Shown here in pieces: positions 1 to 5,917 of a DNA stretch of 5,917 nucleotides. Source of the stretch: an uncultured Lachnospiraceae bacterium (GTDB lineage: Bacteria > Bacillota > Clostridia > Lachnospirales > Lachnospiraceae). A model generated the notes under the pieces. That model saw nothing but the letters and a program-made list of their open reading frames with translations. It was not told the origin of the DNA and ran no database searches. A program made the translations under genes and the position numbers. The stretch lies in the NCBI GenBank assembly GCA_945643825.1, contig CALZEZ010000099.1, positions 1 through 5,917 of the forward strand. The letters run 5' to 3'. Position 1 is the stretch's first letter, and each line of letters starts with the position of its first letter.

Positions 1-1870
1 GGAGAAAAAGGAGATCTACGCGGCGGATATCGTGTATTCCACACATGGAACGGTTGGATTTGATTACTTGTTTAATAATCTTGTAAAGGATGCGGAGGAT
101 CGCTTCATGCGTCCGTTCTATTATGTGATTATTGACGAGGCAGATTCGGTACTGCTGGATTCGGCAAGTACACCATTAGTCATTTCAGCGTCCCCGCGGG
201 TACAATCCAATCTGTATAAAACAACGGATTTTTTTGTGAAGACACTGCAGGAGGGTGTTGACTACGAAAAGGAAGAGAAGAAGGTCTGGCTGACCAGAAA
301 GGGCATCAAACGCGCAGAGGCCTATTTCCAGATAGATAACTTCTATGGGGAGAAACACTTTGAAATCAACCGACATGTCACCCTGGCATTAAGAGCACAT
401 GCTTTGTTTGAGAAAGAGAAGGATTACATGATCTCCAGAGCTGGAGAGCTGTTTTTGCTGGATCGCGGCTCAGGGCGAAGCATGCCGGGAGTGAAACTGC
501 GCGGTGGCCTGCATCAGGCGATTGAGGTAAAGGAAGGAATAGATGCTTCTCAGGAAAACCGTTCTGTGGCATCGATTACTTTTCAGAACTTCTTCCGCCT
601 GTTTCCCAAGATGGCGGGTATGAGCGGTACGATTTCGGACGCGAAGGAGGAGCTGTTCCGAGTATATGGCACCAAGGTGGTTAAGATACCGACCAACAAG
701 CCGGTAATTCGGGTAGATCTGCCGGATCGTTATTTCACGAATGCAACCGATCAGTTCTGTGAGGCTATGGAGGAGGTCGAGAGACTTCATAAAACCGGGC
801 AGCCGGTACTTGTGGTTGTCAGCGGAATAAGAGAGACCAATATGGTATCGCATATTCTGGTGGAGGAGCGAATTCCACATAGTGTTTTAAATGCAAACAA
901 TGCCTTTTGGGAAGCGGATATTATTAAGGAGGCAGGTCAAAAGGGAGCAGTCACGGTTGCGACCTCCATGGCAGGGCGCGGTACGGACATCAAGCTTGGA
1001 CCGGGGGTTCGGGAGCTTGGGGGACTGGTTGTCATAGGAATTGGACGTCTTGCCAATACGAGATTAGAGCGTCAGGCGAGGGGTAGAGCAGGCAGGCAGG
1101 GAGATCCAGGCAGCAGTCAATTCTTCGTCTCTCTGGAGGATGAGATTGTTGTTCAGTCGGATCCTAAGAAGGTTGCAAAATATGCAGAAGGAAATCGTAG
1201 CATACGAGAGAGCCATCTGCGGTATATTATTAACCGTTCACAGAGGGTCGAGGAGGAAAGGGCTGTTCAGTCGAGACAGCAGGCCGCAGACTATGATCAG
1301 GTTATGCGCAGACAGCGTGAGTTGATTTATGCTACGAGAGACAGTCTGCTAGACGGGGCGCCGCTTGATGAGAGCGCTGTTATGCAGCTTGCCGCGAAAA
1401 ACATCGGTCGGTTTCTGGGTTCGAGGAAGAATATTTCAAAAGAGGATATCATTCGTTATTCTCTGGATAATATTTCCTACCATCTGAATATCTTTTCGCC
1501 GGGTCAGTCCAGAGGCAGACAGGAAAAGAAGCTCGTGGAGAGTTATTTATTAAGCAGAGTCAAAAGAGGACTGCTCGAGCAGCGCAAAAAGCTTGGCAGT
1601 GATCGACAGATGAAGGACTTTCTTAGAAAGGCAGCCTTACAGGCAATAGACGATGCCTGGATTGAGCAGGTGGATTATCTGCAGCAGCTGCAGGCGGCCA
1701 TTTCCGGGAGAACCTCGGCACAGCGTAACCTCCTGAGTGAATATCAGAAGGATGCACTGGATGCTTTTTTGAAAATGGAAGAGATTATCCAACGCCAGAT
1801 TATGAGAAATGTACTGTTAAGCAATGTATATGTGGACGAAGAGGGCGAGATCCATATGATTTTGCCATAA
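1..1870 (+). CDS. secA2: Accessory Sec system translocase ATPase SecA2 (5'-truncated by window edge)
   Basis: Cytosolic ATPase that pushes a dedicated glycoprotein substrate through the SecY2 channel. The frame is open from base 2 with no start, so the gene begins upstream; 622 residues are visible. Full-length SecA2 proteins are near 780-800 residues, so roughly 160 residues including Walker A are missing. Numbering from the codon at base 2: helicase motif II DEAD at 45-48, the GMSGT motif at 206-210, motif V (ATSMAGRGTDIKLG) at 320-333, and motif VI (RQARGRAGRQGDPG) at 357-370, followed by the helical scaffold and wing region. The protein ends in EGEIHMILP and lacks the C-terminal Cys/His zinc-binding tail of many housekeeping SecA proteins. 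That absence, together with gtfA and gtfB directly downstream, supports SecA2 over housekeeping SecA. The stretch before motif VI (IGRLANTRLERQ) differs from the usual ER-x-ESRRID pattern. TAA stop at 1868-1870. Confidence 0.95.
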   Translation, partial: EKKEIYAADIVYSTHGTVGFDYLFNNLVKDAEDRFMRPFYYVIIDEADSVLLDSASTPLVISASPRVQSNLYKTTDFFVKTLQEGVDYEKEEKKVWLTRKGIKRAEAYFQIDNFYGEKHFEINRHVTLALRAHALFEKEKDYMISRAGELFLLDRGSGRSMPGVKLRGGLHQAIEVKEGIDASQENRSVASITFQNFFRLFPKMAGMSGTISDAKEELFRVYGTKVVKIPTNKPVIRVDLPDRYFTNATDQFCEAMEEVERLHKTGQPVLVVVSGIRETNMVSHILVEERIPHSVLNANNAFWEADIIKEAGQKGAVTVATSMAGRGTDIKLGPGVRELGGLVVIGIGRLANTRLERQARGRAGRQGDPGSSQFFVSLEDEIVVQSDPKKVAKYAEGNRSIRESHLRYIINRSQRVEEERAVQSRQQAADYDQVMRRQRELIYATRDSLLDGAPLDESAVMQLAAKNIGRFLGSRKNISKEDIIRYSLDNISYHLNIFSPGQSRGRQEKKLVESYLLSRVKRGLLEQRKKLGSDRQMKDFLRKAALQAIDDAWIEQVDYLQQLQAAISGRTSAQRNLLSEYQKDALDAFLKMEEIIQRQIMRNVLLSNVYVDEEGEIHMILP

Positions 1871-1871
1871 G

Positions 1872-1877
1872 AAAGGG
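1872..1877 (+). promoter_or_regulatory. Ribosome binding site of gtfA
   Basis: AAAGGG lies immediately after the secA2 stop and 5 bases before the ATG at 1883. With only 12 bases between the two genes there is no room for a separate promoter or terminator, which supports co-transcription of secA2 and gtfA. Confidence 0.6.
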
Positions 1878-1882
1878 AATAT

Positions 1883-3376
1883 ATGATTTATAATTTCAAT
1901 CTGGGAATCGGCTGGGCATCGAGCGGAGTCGAATACGCACAGATATATAGAGCCAGAATGTTCCGCAACATCGGAGCCGAGGCACGGTTTATTTTTACCG
2001 ATATGATCAGTCAGGATAATATTCAGATTCTGACGGAAAATATTGGATTTTGGGATGAAGAGGTAATCTGGCTGTATTCTTTTTTTACCGATAATAAGGT
2101 TTCACCGTTGACCTATACGCTGCAGGAGCTGGAGAAAACCTTTCAGGATGAGGAGTATACCTTTGAAAGAGAAGGTAAAAAAGCGCGGTATACCTTTAAG
2201 GGACAGGGGAACTTCTATACCTGTTATATGCAGGATGAGGAAAGCGATCTGGTGCATCGTGTGGAGATTGTCTCCGGAGGCTGTCTGATCCGTAAGGATT
2301 TCTTTAATCATTGTAAGCTTTTCTCCGAGTATTATGCACCGCTTGAAAATGCTGCACATCTATACGCGAGACGCTTCTTTAATGAGAATGGTTCGCTCGC
2401 ATATGAGGAGATTATCGATGGTGAGGATCGGGTCATGTACCGGTTCCCGGATCGGATTCTGTTTTCCAAGGAGGAACTGGTTGGCTATATGGTAGAACGC
2501 CTGAAGCTGACGCAAGACGATGTGATGATCATTGACCGGACAACCGGAGTCGGACAATCGATTCTTCAAAATGTAGGAAAAGCGCGGGTTGGAATTGTCG
2601 TTCATGCGGACCATTTCAGTGAGGGAAGCACGGATGAGCAGTATATTCTCTGGAATAATTATTATGAATATGCGTTTGCACAGCATAAGCACATTTCCTT
2701 CTATGTGTGTGCAACCGAGGCGCAGTCTGAGCTGATTCGACAGCAGTTTTCACATTATGTTGGTACAGTTCCGAATGTCATCACGATACCGGTGGGCAGC
2801 CTGGCATCGTTGCATTACCCCGAGAAACCAAGAAAAAAGCATGCCTTGATTACCGCATCCCGGCTGGCGACAGAGAAGCATGTTGACTGGCTTGTTGAGG
2901 CAGTTGTCAAGGTACATGAGGTAGTTCCTGACGTAACGCTTGATATCTATGGAAAAGGCGGCGAGGAGGAAAAGCTTCACAAACTGATAGATAAGCTGCA
3001 ATGCCGGGATTATGTGAAGCTCTGCGGACAGCAGAAGCTCGATGAGGTGTATCAGAATTATGAGGCATATTTTGCCGGTTCTACGAGTGAGGGATTCGGA
3101 CTTACTTTATTAGAAGCAGTGGGCGGAGGACTTCCGATTGTCGGCTTTGATGTTCGCTATGGAAATCAAACCTTTATCGACGACGGACAAAATGGCTATA
3201 AGCTTCCAATCAATGACAAAATGGAGCAAAGAGAGAAGATACAGCTGTTGGCGGATGCTATGACTAGACTGTTAACACAGGATGATCTCGAAGCCTGCCA
3301 TAAGCATTCCTATGAGATTGCGTCGAGATATCTGACGAGTGAGATTGAAAAGAAATGGAAGGAGGTTGTGGGATGA
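1883..3376 (+). CDS. gtfA: Accessory Sec system glycosyltransferase GtfA (Gtf1), GT4 family
   Basis: Transfers N-acetylglucosamine from UDP-GlcNAc to Ser/Thr residues of serine-rich-repeat adhesins in the cytosol, as a complex with GtfB (known for streptococcal homologues). The 497 residues match the usual family length of about 500. The N-terminus MIYNFNLGIGWASSGVEYAQ is the GtfA hallmark and forms the acceptor-side glycine loop. Residues about 75-190 fit the DUF1975-type inserted beta domain that contacts GtfB. The GT-B donor half shows VVHADHFSEG around His241, SRLATEKHVD at 326-335 with Arg and Lys of the nucleotide-sugar site, and the EX7E retaining motif at Glu403 and Glu411 (EGFGLTLLE). 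No signal peptide or membrane segment is seen. The ATG start has AAAGGG at 5-base spacing. The gene ends by overlapping gtfB. All key motifs are intact, so it should be active. Confidence 0.96.
   Translation: MIYNFNLGIGWASSGVEYAQIYRARMFRNIGAEARFIFTDMISQDNIQILTENIGFWDEEVIWLYSFFTDNKVSPLTYTLQELEKTFQDEEYTFEREGKKARYTFKGQGNFYTCYMQDEESDLVHRVEIVSGGCLIRKDFFNHCKLFSEYYAPLENAAHLYARRFFNENGSLAYEEIIDGEDRVMYRFPDRILFSKEELVGYMVERLKLTQDDVMIIDRTTGVGQSILQNVGKARVGIVVHADHFSEGSTDEQYILWNNYYEYAFAQHKHISFYVCATEAQSELIRQQFSHYVGTVPNVITIPVGSLASLHYPEKPRKKHALITASRLATEKHVDWLVEAVVKVHEVVPDVTLDIYGKGGEEEKLHKLIDKLQCRDYVKLCGQQKLDEVYQNYEAYFAGSTSEGFGLTLLEAVGGGLPIVGFDVRYGNQTFIDDGQNGYKLPINDKMEQREKIQLLADAMTRLLTQDDLEACHKHSYEIASRYLTSEIEKKWKEVVG
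3359..3365 (+). promoter_or_regulatory. Ribosome binding site that fixes the gtfB start
   Basis: AAGGAGG inside the last codons of gtfA, 7 bases before the ATG at 3373. This near-perfect Shine-Dalgarno site decides between two in-frame ATG codons: the one at 3355 lies upstream of the site and is therefore unlikely, while 3373 is at ideal spacing and gives the N-terminus MNDIVLLFDDYG. Confidence 0.85.
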
Positions 3377-4722
3377 ACGACATCGTTTTACTGTTTGATG
3401 ATTATGGGATTGAGAGCCAGAACCTGCACACCTCTTTTTTGATGGCAGACTTGGATTTCCCTGTAATTGTTATCGAGGACAATGGTTTTCTCCCGGAAAA
3501 TGTAATTTCTGTCTATGGCTATTATCTGGGGGATTATAAAGAGGTAGCCGGATTGCCTGGAAAGCCTTTATATTTTAATCAGATTACTGTTCCGGATTAT
3601 TGGGAGATTTCTGCAGATAACAGGAGTGGAAAGATTCATAATTTAAATCATGAGACCGGACATATCTATTACATTGAGCCATTACATAAACGACTTGTCA
3701 GAACGGTAGAGTGGTTAGATGACAAAGGCGTTGCACGTTCTTTGGATCATTACAATCAGTACGGAGCCTGCTATGCCAGAACTACGCTGGATAGAAATGG
3801 GAAACGGATTCAAAAATCCTATTTCTCAGCAGATGGAAAAGAAGTGATTGTTGAGAACTATGTCACAGGTGCGATTATCCTTGAAGACGAAGGAACAAGA
3901 CGGATTTTCCGCTCAAAGACGGATTTTGTGATTGATTTTTTCAGGAAACAGCAGATAGAAAATTGTAGGATCTTCTTTAATTCCCTGTCCTATCCGTTTT
4001 TTGTTTCACAGAAGATGCCGCAAAACGGTGGGAGAGATATTTTGTTTTGGCAGGAATCCCGCAGACCGGATATTCCCGGTAACATGCAGATGATTTTGGA
4101 CGGGGATGCGACACGTACAGAGAAGGTACTGGTACAAAAGAGACATTCCTACGATCAGCTGCTTGCGCTCGGAGCCAATCCGCAGATGGTAGACAAGCTT
4201 GGCTATGTTTATCCTTATCAGAAAGACAATGAAAACCGACCGGTAGCGCTTATCTGCACCAATTCGGATCAGATTGAGAAGCTGACCGAATTAGTGGAGG
4301 GCTTGCCGGAAATGAAATTCCATATAGCCGCCCTTACCGAGATGTCCTCCAAACTGATGTCCTTTGCGACCTATGAGAATGTCCAGCTTTATCCGGGCGT
4401 AAAAGAAAGTGTTCTGGATGAACTGTTTGAGGAATGTGATTATTACTTCGACGTGAATTATCAGAACGAAATTGTTTCCGCTGTCAGCGAAGCATTCCTG
4501 TTTAATCACATCATTTTTGCTTTTGAGCAGACGGTTCATAATCGTGATCTGATTGCGGATGAGCATATTTTCTGGGCAGCAGACTATGAGAATATGATTC
4601 ACACAGTAAAGTGCTGCCTACAGGATACCGCAGTTGCCGATGAACACCTGAAGTGGCAACAGAAGGCGGCTCTGGACGAGAGTCCAAAGAGATTACGTGC
4701 ACTGGTTGATGAGGAGCAGTAA
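3373..4722 (+). CDS. gtfB: Accessory Sec system glycosylation partner GtfB (Gtf2)
   Basis: Non-catalytic partner of GtfA. In streptococci GtfB stabilises GtfA and binds the partly glycosylated SRR polypeptide so that GlcNAc addition continues. From the ATG at 3373 the product is 449 residues, close to the usual family length of about 440-450. Family blocks in order: GKPLYFNQITVPDYWEI (63-79), WLDDKGVARSLDHYNQYG (114-131), EVIVENYVTGAIIL (157-170), RDILFWQE near 221-228 with PGNMQMIL at 235-242, TNSDQIEKL (296-304) and ALTEMSSKLMSF (320-331). It has a GT-B-like build but no EX7E motif, consistent with an inactive glycosyltransferase fold. The start overlaps the gtfA stop by ATGA, which implies translational coupling and fits the 1:1 complex of the two proteins. 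No signal peptide. The TAA stop is followed by a run of six T but no convincing hairpin. Confidence 0.95.
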   Translation: MNDIVLLFDDYGIESQNLHTSFLMADLDFPVIVIEDNGFLPENVISVYGYYLGDYKEVAGLPGKPLYFNQITVPDYWEISADNRSGKIHNLNHETGHIYYIEPLHKRLVRTVEWLDDKGVARSLDHYNQYGACYARTTLDRNGKRIQKSYFSADGKEVIVENYVTGAIILEDEGTRRIFRSKTDFVIDFFRKQQIENCRIFFNSLSYPFFVSQKMPQNGGRDILFWQESRRPDIPGNMQMILDGDATRTEKVLVQKRHSYDQLLALGANPQMVDKLGYVYPYQKDNENRPVALICTNSDQIEKLTELVEGLPEMKFHIAALTEMSSKLMSFATYENVQLYPGVKESVLDELFEECDYYFDVNYQNEIVSAVSEAFLFNHIIFAFEQTVHNRDLIADEHIFWAADYENMIHTVKCCLQDTAVADEHLKWQQKAALDESPKRLRALVDEEQ

Positions 4723-4728
4723 TTTTTT

Positions 4729-5649
4729 CTATATGAGATGCTCAAGAGTGGGAATCTGCTGATACATTTCCTTTTCACAGTCAAACCATAAATCGGAATA
4801 GAGTGCCAGATCTTCATAGAAAACACCATTTCTGTATTTCCATGGTTTGAGCAGATTCCCCAAGTAATGTATGATATATGCATGTTTTTTTAGCTGTTCG
4901 GTTACATTTATATACTCCTTTGGTTGATTGAAAAGCTCCGGATAGGATGCATATTTTATTCTTCCAAGGAGTAATTCATTGACATCAAGATTCCAATGCA
5001 TGGGAGGAAGGTTGTACAGTGTCCACGGAACAAATTTAACCTTATCGGCGTACAAAATGTTGAGAATATCCTGATCCGGACAGGTATAGATTCCGGCTTC
5101 TCTGACAAAGGCATCTATAATGTATCCGGTACTGCGCATCTGACGTAGATAATCAATGTTCATAAGTAGCATACCGGCATTGAAATAGCGGCTTGTTCTT
5201 GGCATATGGATTCCATCCTTGATATATTGATAATCTCTGATATCAAGATGGATATCCTCGCAGACAACAAAAGGACAGGTGGCATCAAGCACTGTATCAT
5301 ATAGCTCCTGTAAGTTTTTCCGGATGAGCATATCGCCATCAAGATAGAGTATGCGGTGGACAGAATCGGGAAGCAGATTCACTGCCAGTATGCGATAATA
5401 TGTTTCATGGGAATACTGCTCCTTGGCTTTCACGGTTTTCTCAAATTCGTCACCGACATCCAGCAGAATCATTCTTTTTTCAGGAAAGCTTGTAACAATG
5501 GTATTTAGCCGATCGATATCCTTTGCCGTAAGATTGTGGTATGCCAAATAAAAGTCAATCGGAGTATCAGGGTGACAGACACATGCCGAATACAGCATGA
5601 CAGATGTCGGAATGATAAAAGCAGAGTTAGTGGAAAATAATATATTCAT
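4729..5649 (-). CDS. Family 8 glycosyltransferase (GT8, LgtC/glycogenin-like fold)
   Basis: Predicted cytosolic retaining transferase that uses a UDP-hexose (galactose or glucose in most of the family). The product is 306 residues, a normal length for a single GT8 domain. Motifs from Met1: nucleotide-binding strand MNILFSTNSAFIIPTSVML, metal-binding DxD as YLDGDM with Asp104 and Asp106, acceptor-side RYFNAGMLLMN at 154-164, PDQDILN at 191-197, and the closing HYLGNLLKPW at 261-270, the GT8 His-x-x-Gly-x-x-Lys-Pro-Trp signature with one extra residue. No membrane segment. The ATG at 5649 is preferred because GAGG precedes it by 9 bases; the upstream TTG at 5664 has no well-placed site. The gene is convergent with gtfB, stop to stop with 6 bases between. 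Its position beside gtfA-gtfB suggests that it extends the O-GlcNAc on the SRR substrate, like extra transferases in streptococcal loci. A role in other surface glycans cannot be excluded. Confidence 0.88.
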   Translation of the reverse strand: MNILFSTNSAFIIPTSVMLYSACVCHPDTPIDFYLAYHNLTAKDIDRLNTIVTSFPEKRMILLDVGDEFEKTVKAKEQYSHETYYRILAVNLLPDSVHRILYLDGDMLIRKNLQELYDTVLDATCPFVVCEDIHLDIRDYQYIKDGIHMPRTSRYFNAGMLLMNIDYLRQMRSTGYIIDAFVREAGIYTCPDQDILNILYADKVKFVPWTLYNLPPMHWNLDVNELLLGRIKYASYPELFNQPKEYINVTEQLKKHAYIIHYLGNLLKPWKYRNGVFYEDLALYSDLWFDCEKEMYQQIPTLEHLI

Positions 5650-5658
5650 ATTCAATCG

Positions 5659-5662
5659 CCTC
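5659..5662 (-). promoter_or_regulatory. Ribosome binding site of the GT8 gene
   Basis: GAGG on the - strand, 9 bases before the ATG at 5649. It lies downstream of the TTG at 5664 and so argues against that longer start. Confidence 0.5.
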
Positions 5663-5674
5663 AATTCCTAGTAT

Positions 5675-5703
5675 AGTATTATTTTGTCATATCTTTTAGT
5701 CAG
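5675..5703 (-). promoter_or_regulatory. Weak candidate promoter for the GT8 gene
   Basis: On the - strand, CTGACT (5703-5698) lies 17 bases before AATACT (5680-5675), each 4 of 6 to the sigma-A consensus. An alternative -10, TATACT at 5675-5670, scores 5 of 6 but has no matching -35 at normal spacing. The region is AT-rich and is where a promoter is expected, but the exact boxes are uncertain. Confidence 0.3.
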
Positions 5704-5760
5704 AATCAAGATGCATCTATGTGGGCTTCTCAAAGTGAAAATCCCTTCTATGCTTCCCGG

Positions 5761-5789
5761 TTGTGAAAAGCAGAAAAATCCCATATAAT
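5761..5789 (+). promoter_or_regulatory. Sigma-A type promoter reading rightwards
   Basis: TTGTGA (5761-5766) and a perfect TATAAT (5784-5789) are separated by exactly 17 bases. Transcription would start near 5796. It points into the reading frame at the right edge and away from the GT8 gene, so it begins a new transcription unit. Confidence 0.7.
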
Positions 5790-5830
5790 TAAGGTAACAT
5801 GAGTAAAAACAAATAGAATTTGGACAGGAA

Positions 5831-5836
5831 AAGGAG
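5831..5836 (+). promoter_or_regulatory. Ribosome binding site of the right-edge reading frame
   Basis: AAGGAG, 8 bases before a TTG codon at 5845. A second good site, GAGGTG at 5863-5868, lies 6 bases before the in-frame ATG at 5875, so either start could be used. The two candidates differ by ten residues. Confidence 0.5.
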
Positions 5837-5844
5837 CAGGATTT

Positions 5845-5917
5845 TTGTCCAAACAGCGAAGCGAGGTGTATGATATGCTGTTAACAGAATTCGATGAGGA
5901 ACGTTACGAAAGAACCC
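5845..5917 (+). CDS. Partial reading frame, resembles the C-terminal tail of an Rpn/PD-(D/E)XK transposase-like protein
   Basis: Only 24 codons are visible before the window ends, reading (M)SKQRSEVYDMLLTEFDEERY and then ERT. The frame opens after a TGA at 5800-5802. Start candidates are TTG at 5845 (AAGGAG, 8-base spacing) and ATG at 5875 (GAGGTG, 6-base spacing). The 'SEV-x-DMLLTEFDEE' block resembles, from memory, the segment after the nuclease domain of Rpn/PD-(D/E)XK family putative transposases common in Clostridia, usually followed by a charged tail rich in Glu, Arg and Gly. Here that block follows directly on a promoter and ribosome binding site, so the nuclease domain is absent. It is either a decayed or internally deleted copy, or a short stand-alone tail protein. 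The family assignment is tentative because so little is visible. Confidence 0.45.
   Translation, partial: MSKQRSEVYDMLLTEFDEERYERT

Larger units (their letters stand above)
5650..5844. other. Intergenic region between the GT8 gene and the right-edge reading frame
   Basis: About 195 bases separate two divergently read genes. The left part holds the GT8 ribosome binding site and probable promoter on the - strand; the right part holds a good + strand promoter and a ribosome binding site. A 10-base perfect palindrome AGATGCATCT sits at 5709-5718, and GTGAAAA occurs twice (5735-5741, 5763-5769). I see no RNA gene, no riboswitch fold and no strong terminator here. Confidence 0.6.

Noticed and set aside
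470..880. Open frame of 136 codons on the - strand inside secA2
   Set aside because: Fully opposite a well-conserved gene, with no recognisable domain and no ribosome binding site; a shadow frame.
1..1870. Housekeeping SecA (secA1) rather than SecA2
   Set aside because: No C-terminal zinc-binding tail, divergent motif VI context, and gtfA-gtfB follow directly.
2360..2692. Open frame of 110 codons on the - strand inside gtfA
   Set aside because: Lies opposite conserved GtfA coding sequence and has no family features.
3355..3372. Longer gtfB start giving the extra residues MEGGCG
   Set aside because: The Shine-Dalgarno AAGGAGG lies after this ATG and serves the ATG at 3373; the longer N-terminus does not look like GtfB.
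4291..4883. Several - strand open frames across the gtfB end and GT8 end
   Set aside because: They overlap each other and two convincing genes in other frames, and their translations resemble no protein family.
5650..5664. Longer GT8 start at the TTG at 5664 (five extra residues)
   Set aside because: No ribosome binding site at usable spacing; the ATG at 5649 has GAGG 9 bases upstream and begins exactly at the GT8 first strand.
5709..5718. Palindrome AGATGCATCT as an operator
   Set aside because: Ten bases only, single copy, not placed over either promoter; could arise by chance, so no operator is claimed.
5751..5772. Possible hairpin TGCTT/AAGCA upstream of the right-edge frame
   Set aside because: Only five pairs with a 12-base loop and no T run; it overlaps the -35 box and is likely chance.

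Overview
This window carries the 3' half of an accessory Sec (aSec) export and glycosylation locus from a low-to-medium GC Gram-positive bacterium. On the + strand, in order, are an accessory SecA2 ATPase (5' end cut off by the window), the glycosyltransferase GtfA and its partner GtfB. The order secA2-gtfA-gtfB matches streptococcal and staphylococcal loci that glycosylate and export serine-rich-repeat (SRR) adhesins. The adhesin, SecY2 and the Asp proteins are not in the window; if present they should lie upstream of base 1. Several sequence details, including a divergent SecA2 motif VI and the probable Rpn/PD-(D/E)XK-type remnant at the right edge, make a Clostridia/Lachnospiraceae-type host more likely to me than Streptococcus. 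That is an impression from sequence style, not a database result.

Layout: 1-1870 secA2 (622 residues visible, Walker A half missing); 1883-3376 gtfA, 12 bases after secA2; 3373-4722 gtfB, overlapping gtfA by ATGA; then, convergent and only 6 bases away, a family 8 glycosyltransferase on the - strand (5649-4729). Bases 5650-5844 are mainly non-coding and contain a good + strand promoter (TTGTGA-N17-TATAAT) that drives a short reading frame running off the right edge from about 5845. That frame looks like the C-terminal tail of an Rpn/PD-(D/E)XK transposase-like protein, without its nuclease domain.

How the genes work together (inferred from the families): GtfA-GtfB forms a cytosolic complex that puts the first N-acetylglucosamine on Ser/Thr residues of the SRR substrate. 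Further transferases extend the glycan, and the GT8 gene next door is a natural candidate. SecA2 then drives the glycoprotein through the dedicated SecY2 channel. secA2, gtfA and gtfB look like one transcription unit with tight spacing and translational coupling, while the GT8 gene has its own transcription on the opposite strand. No tRNA, rRNA, CRISPR array or complete insertion sequence is visible.
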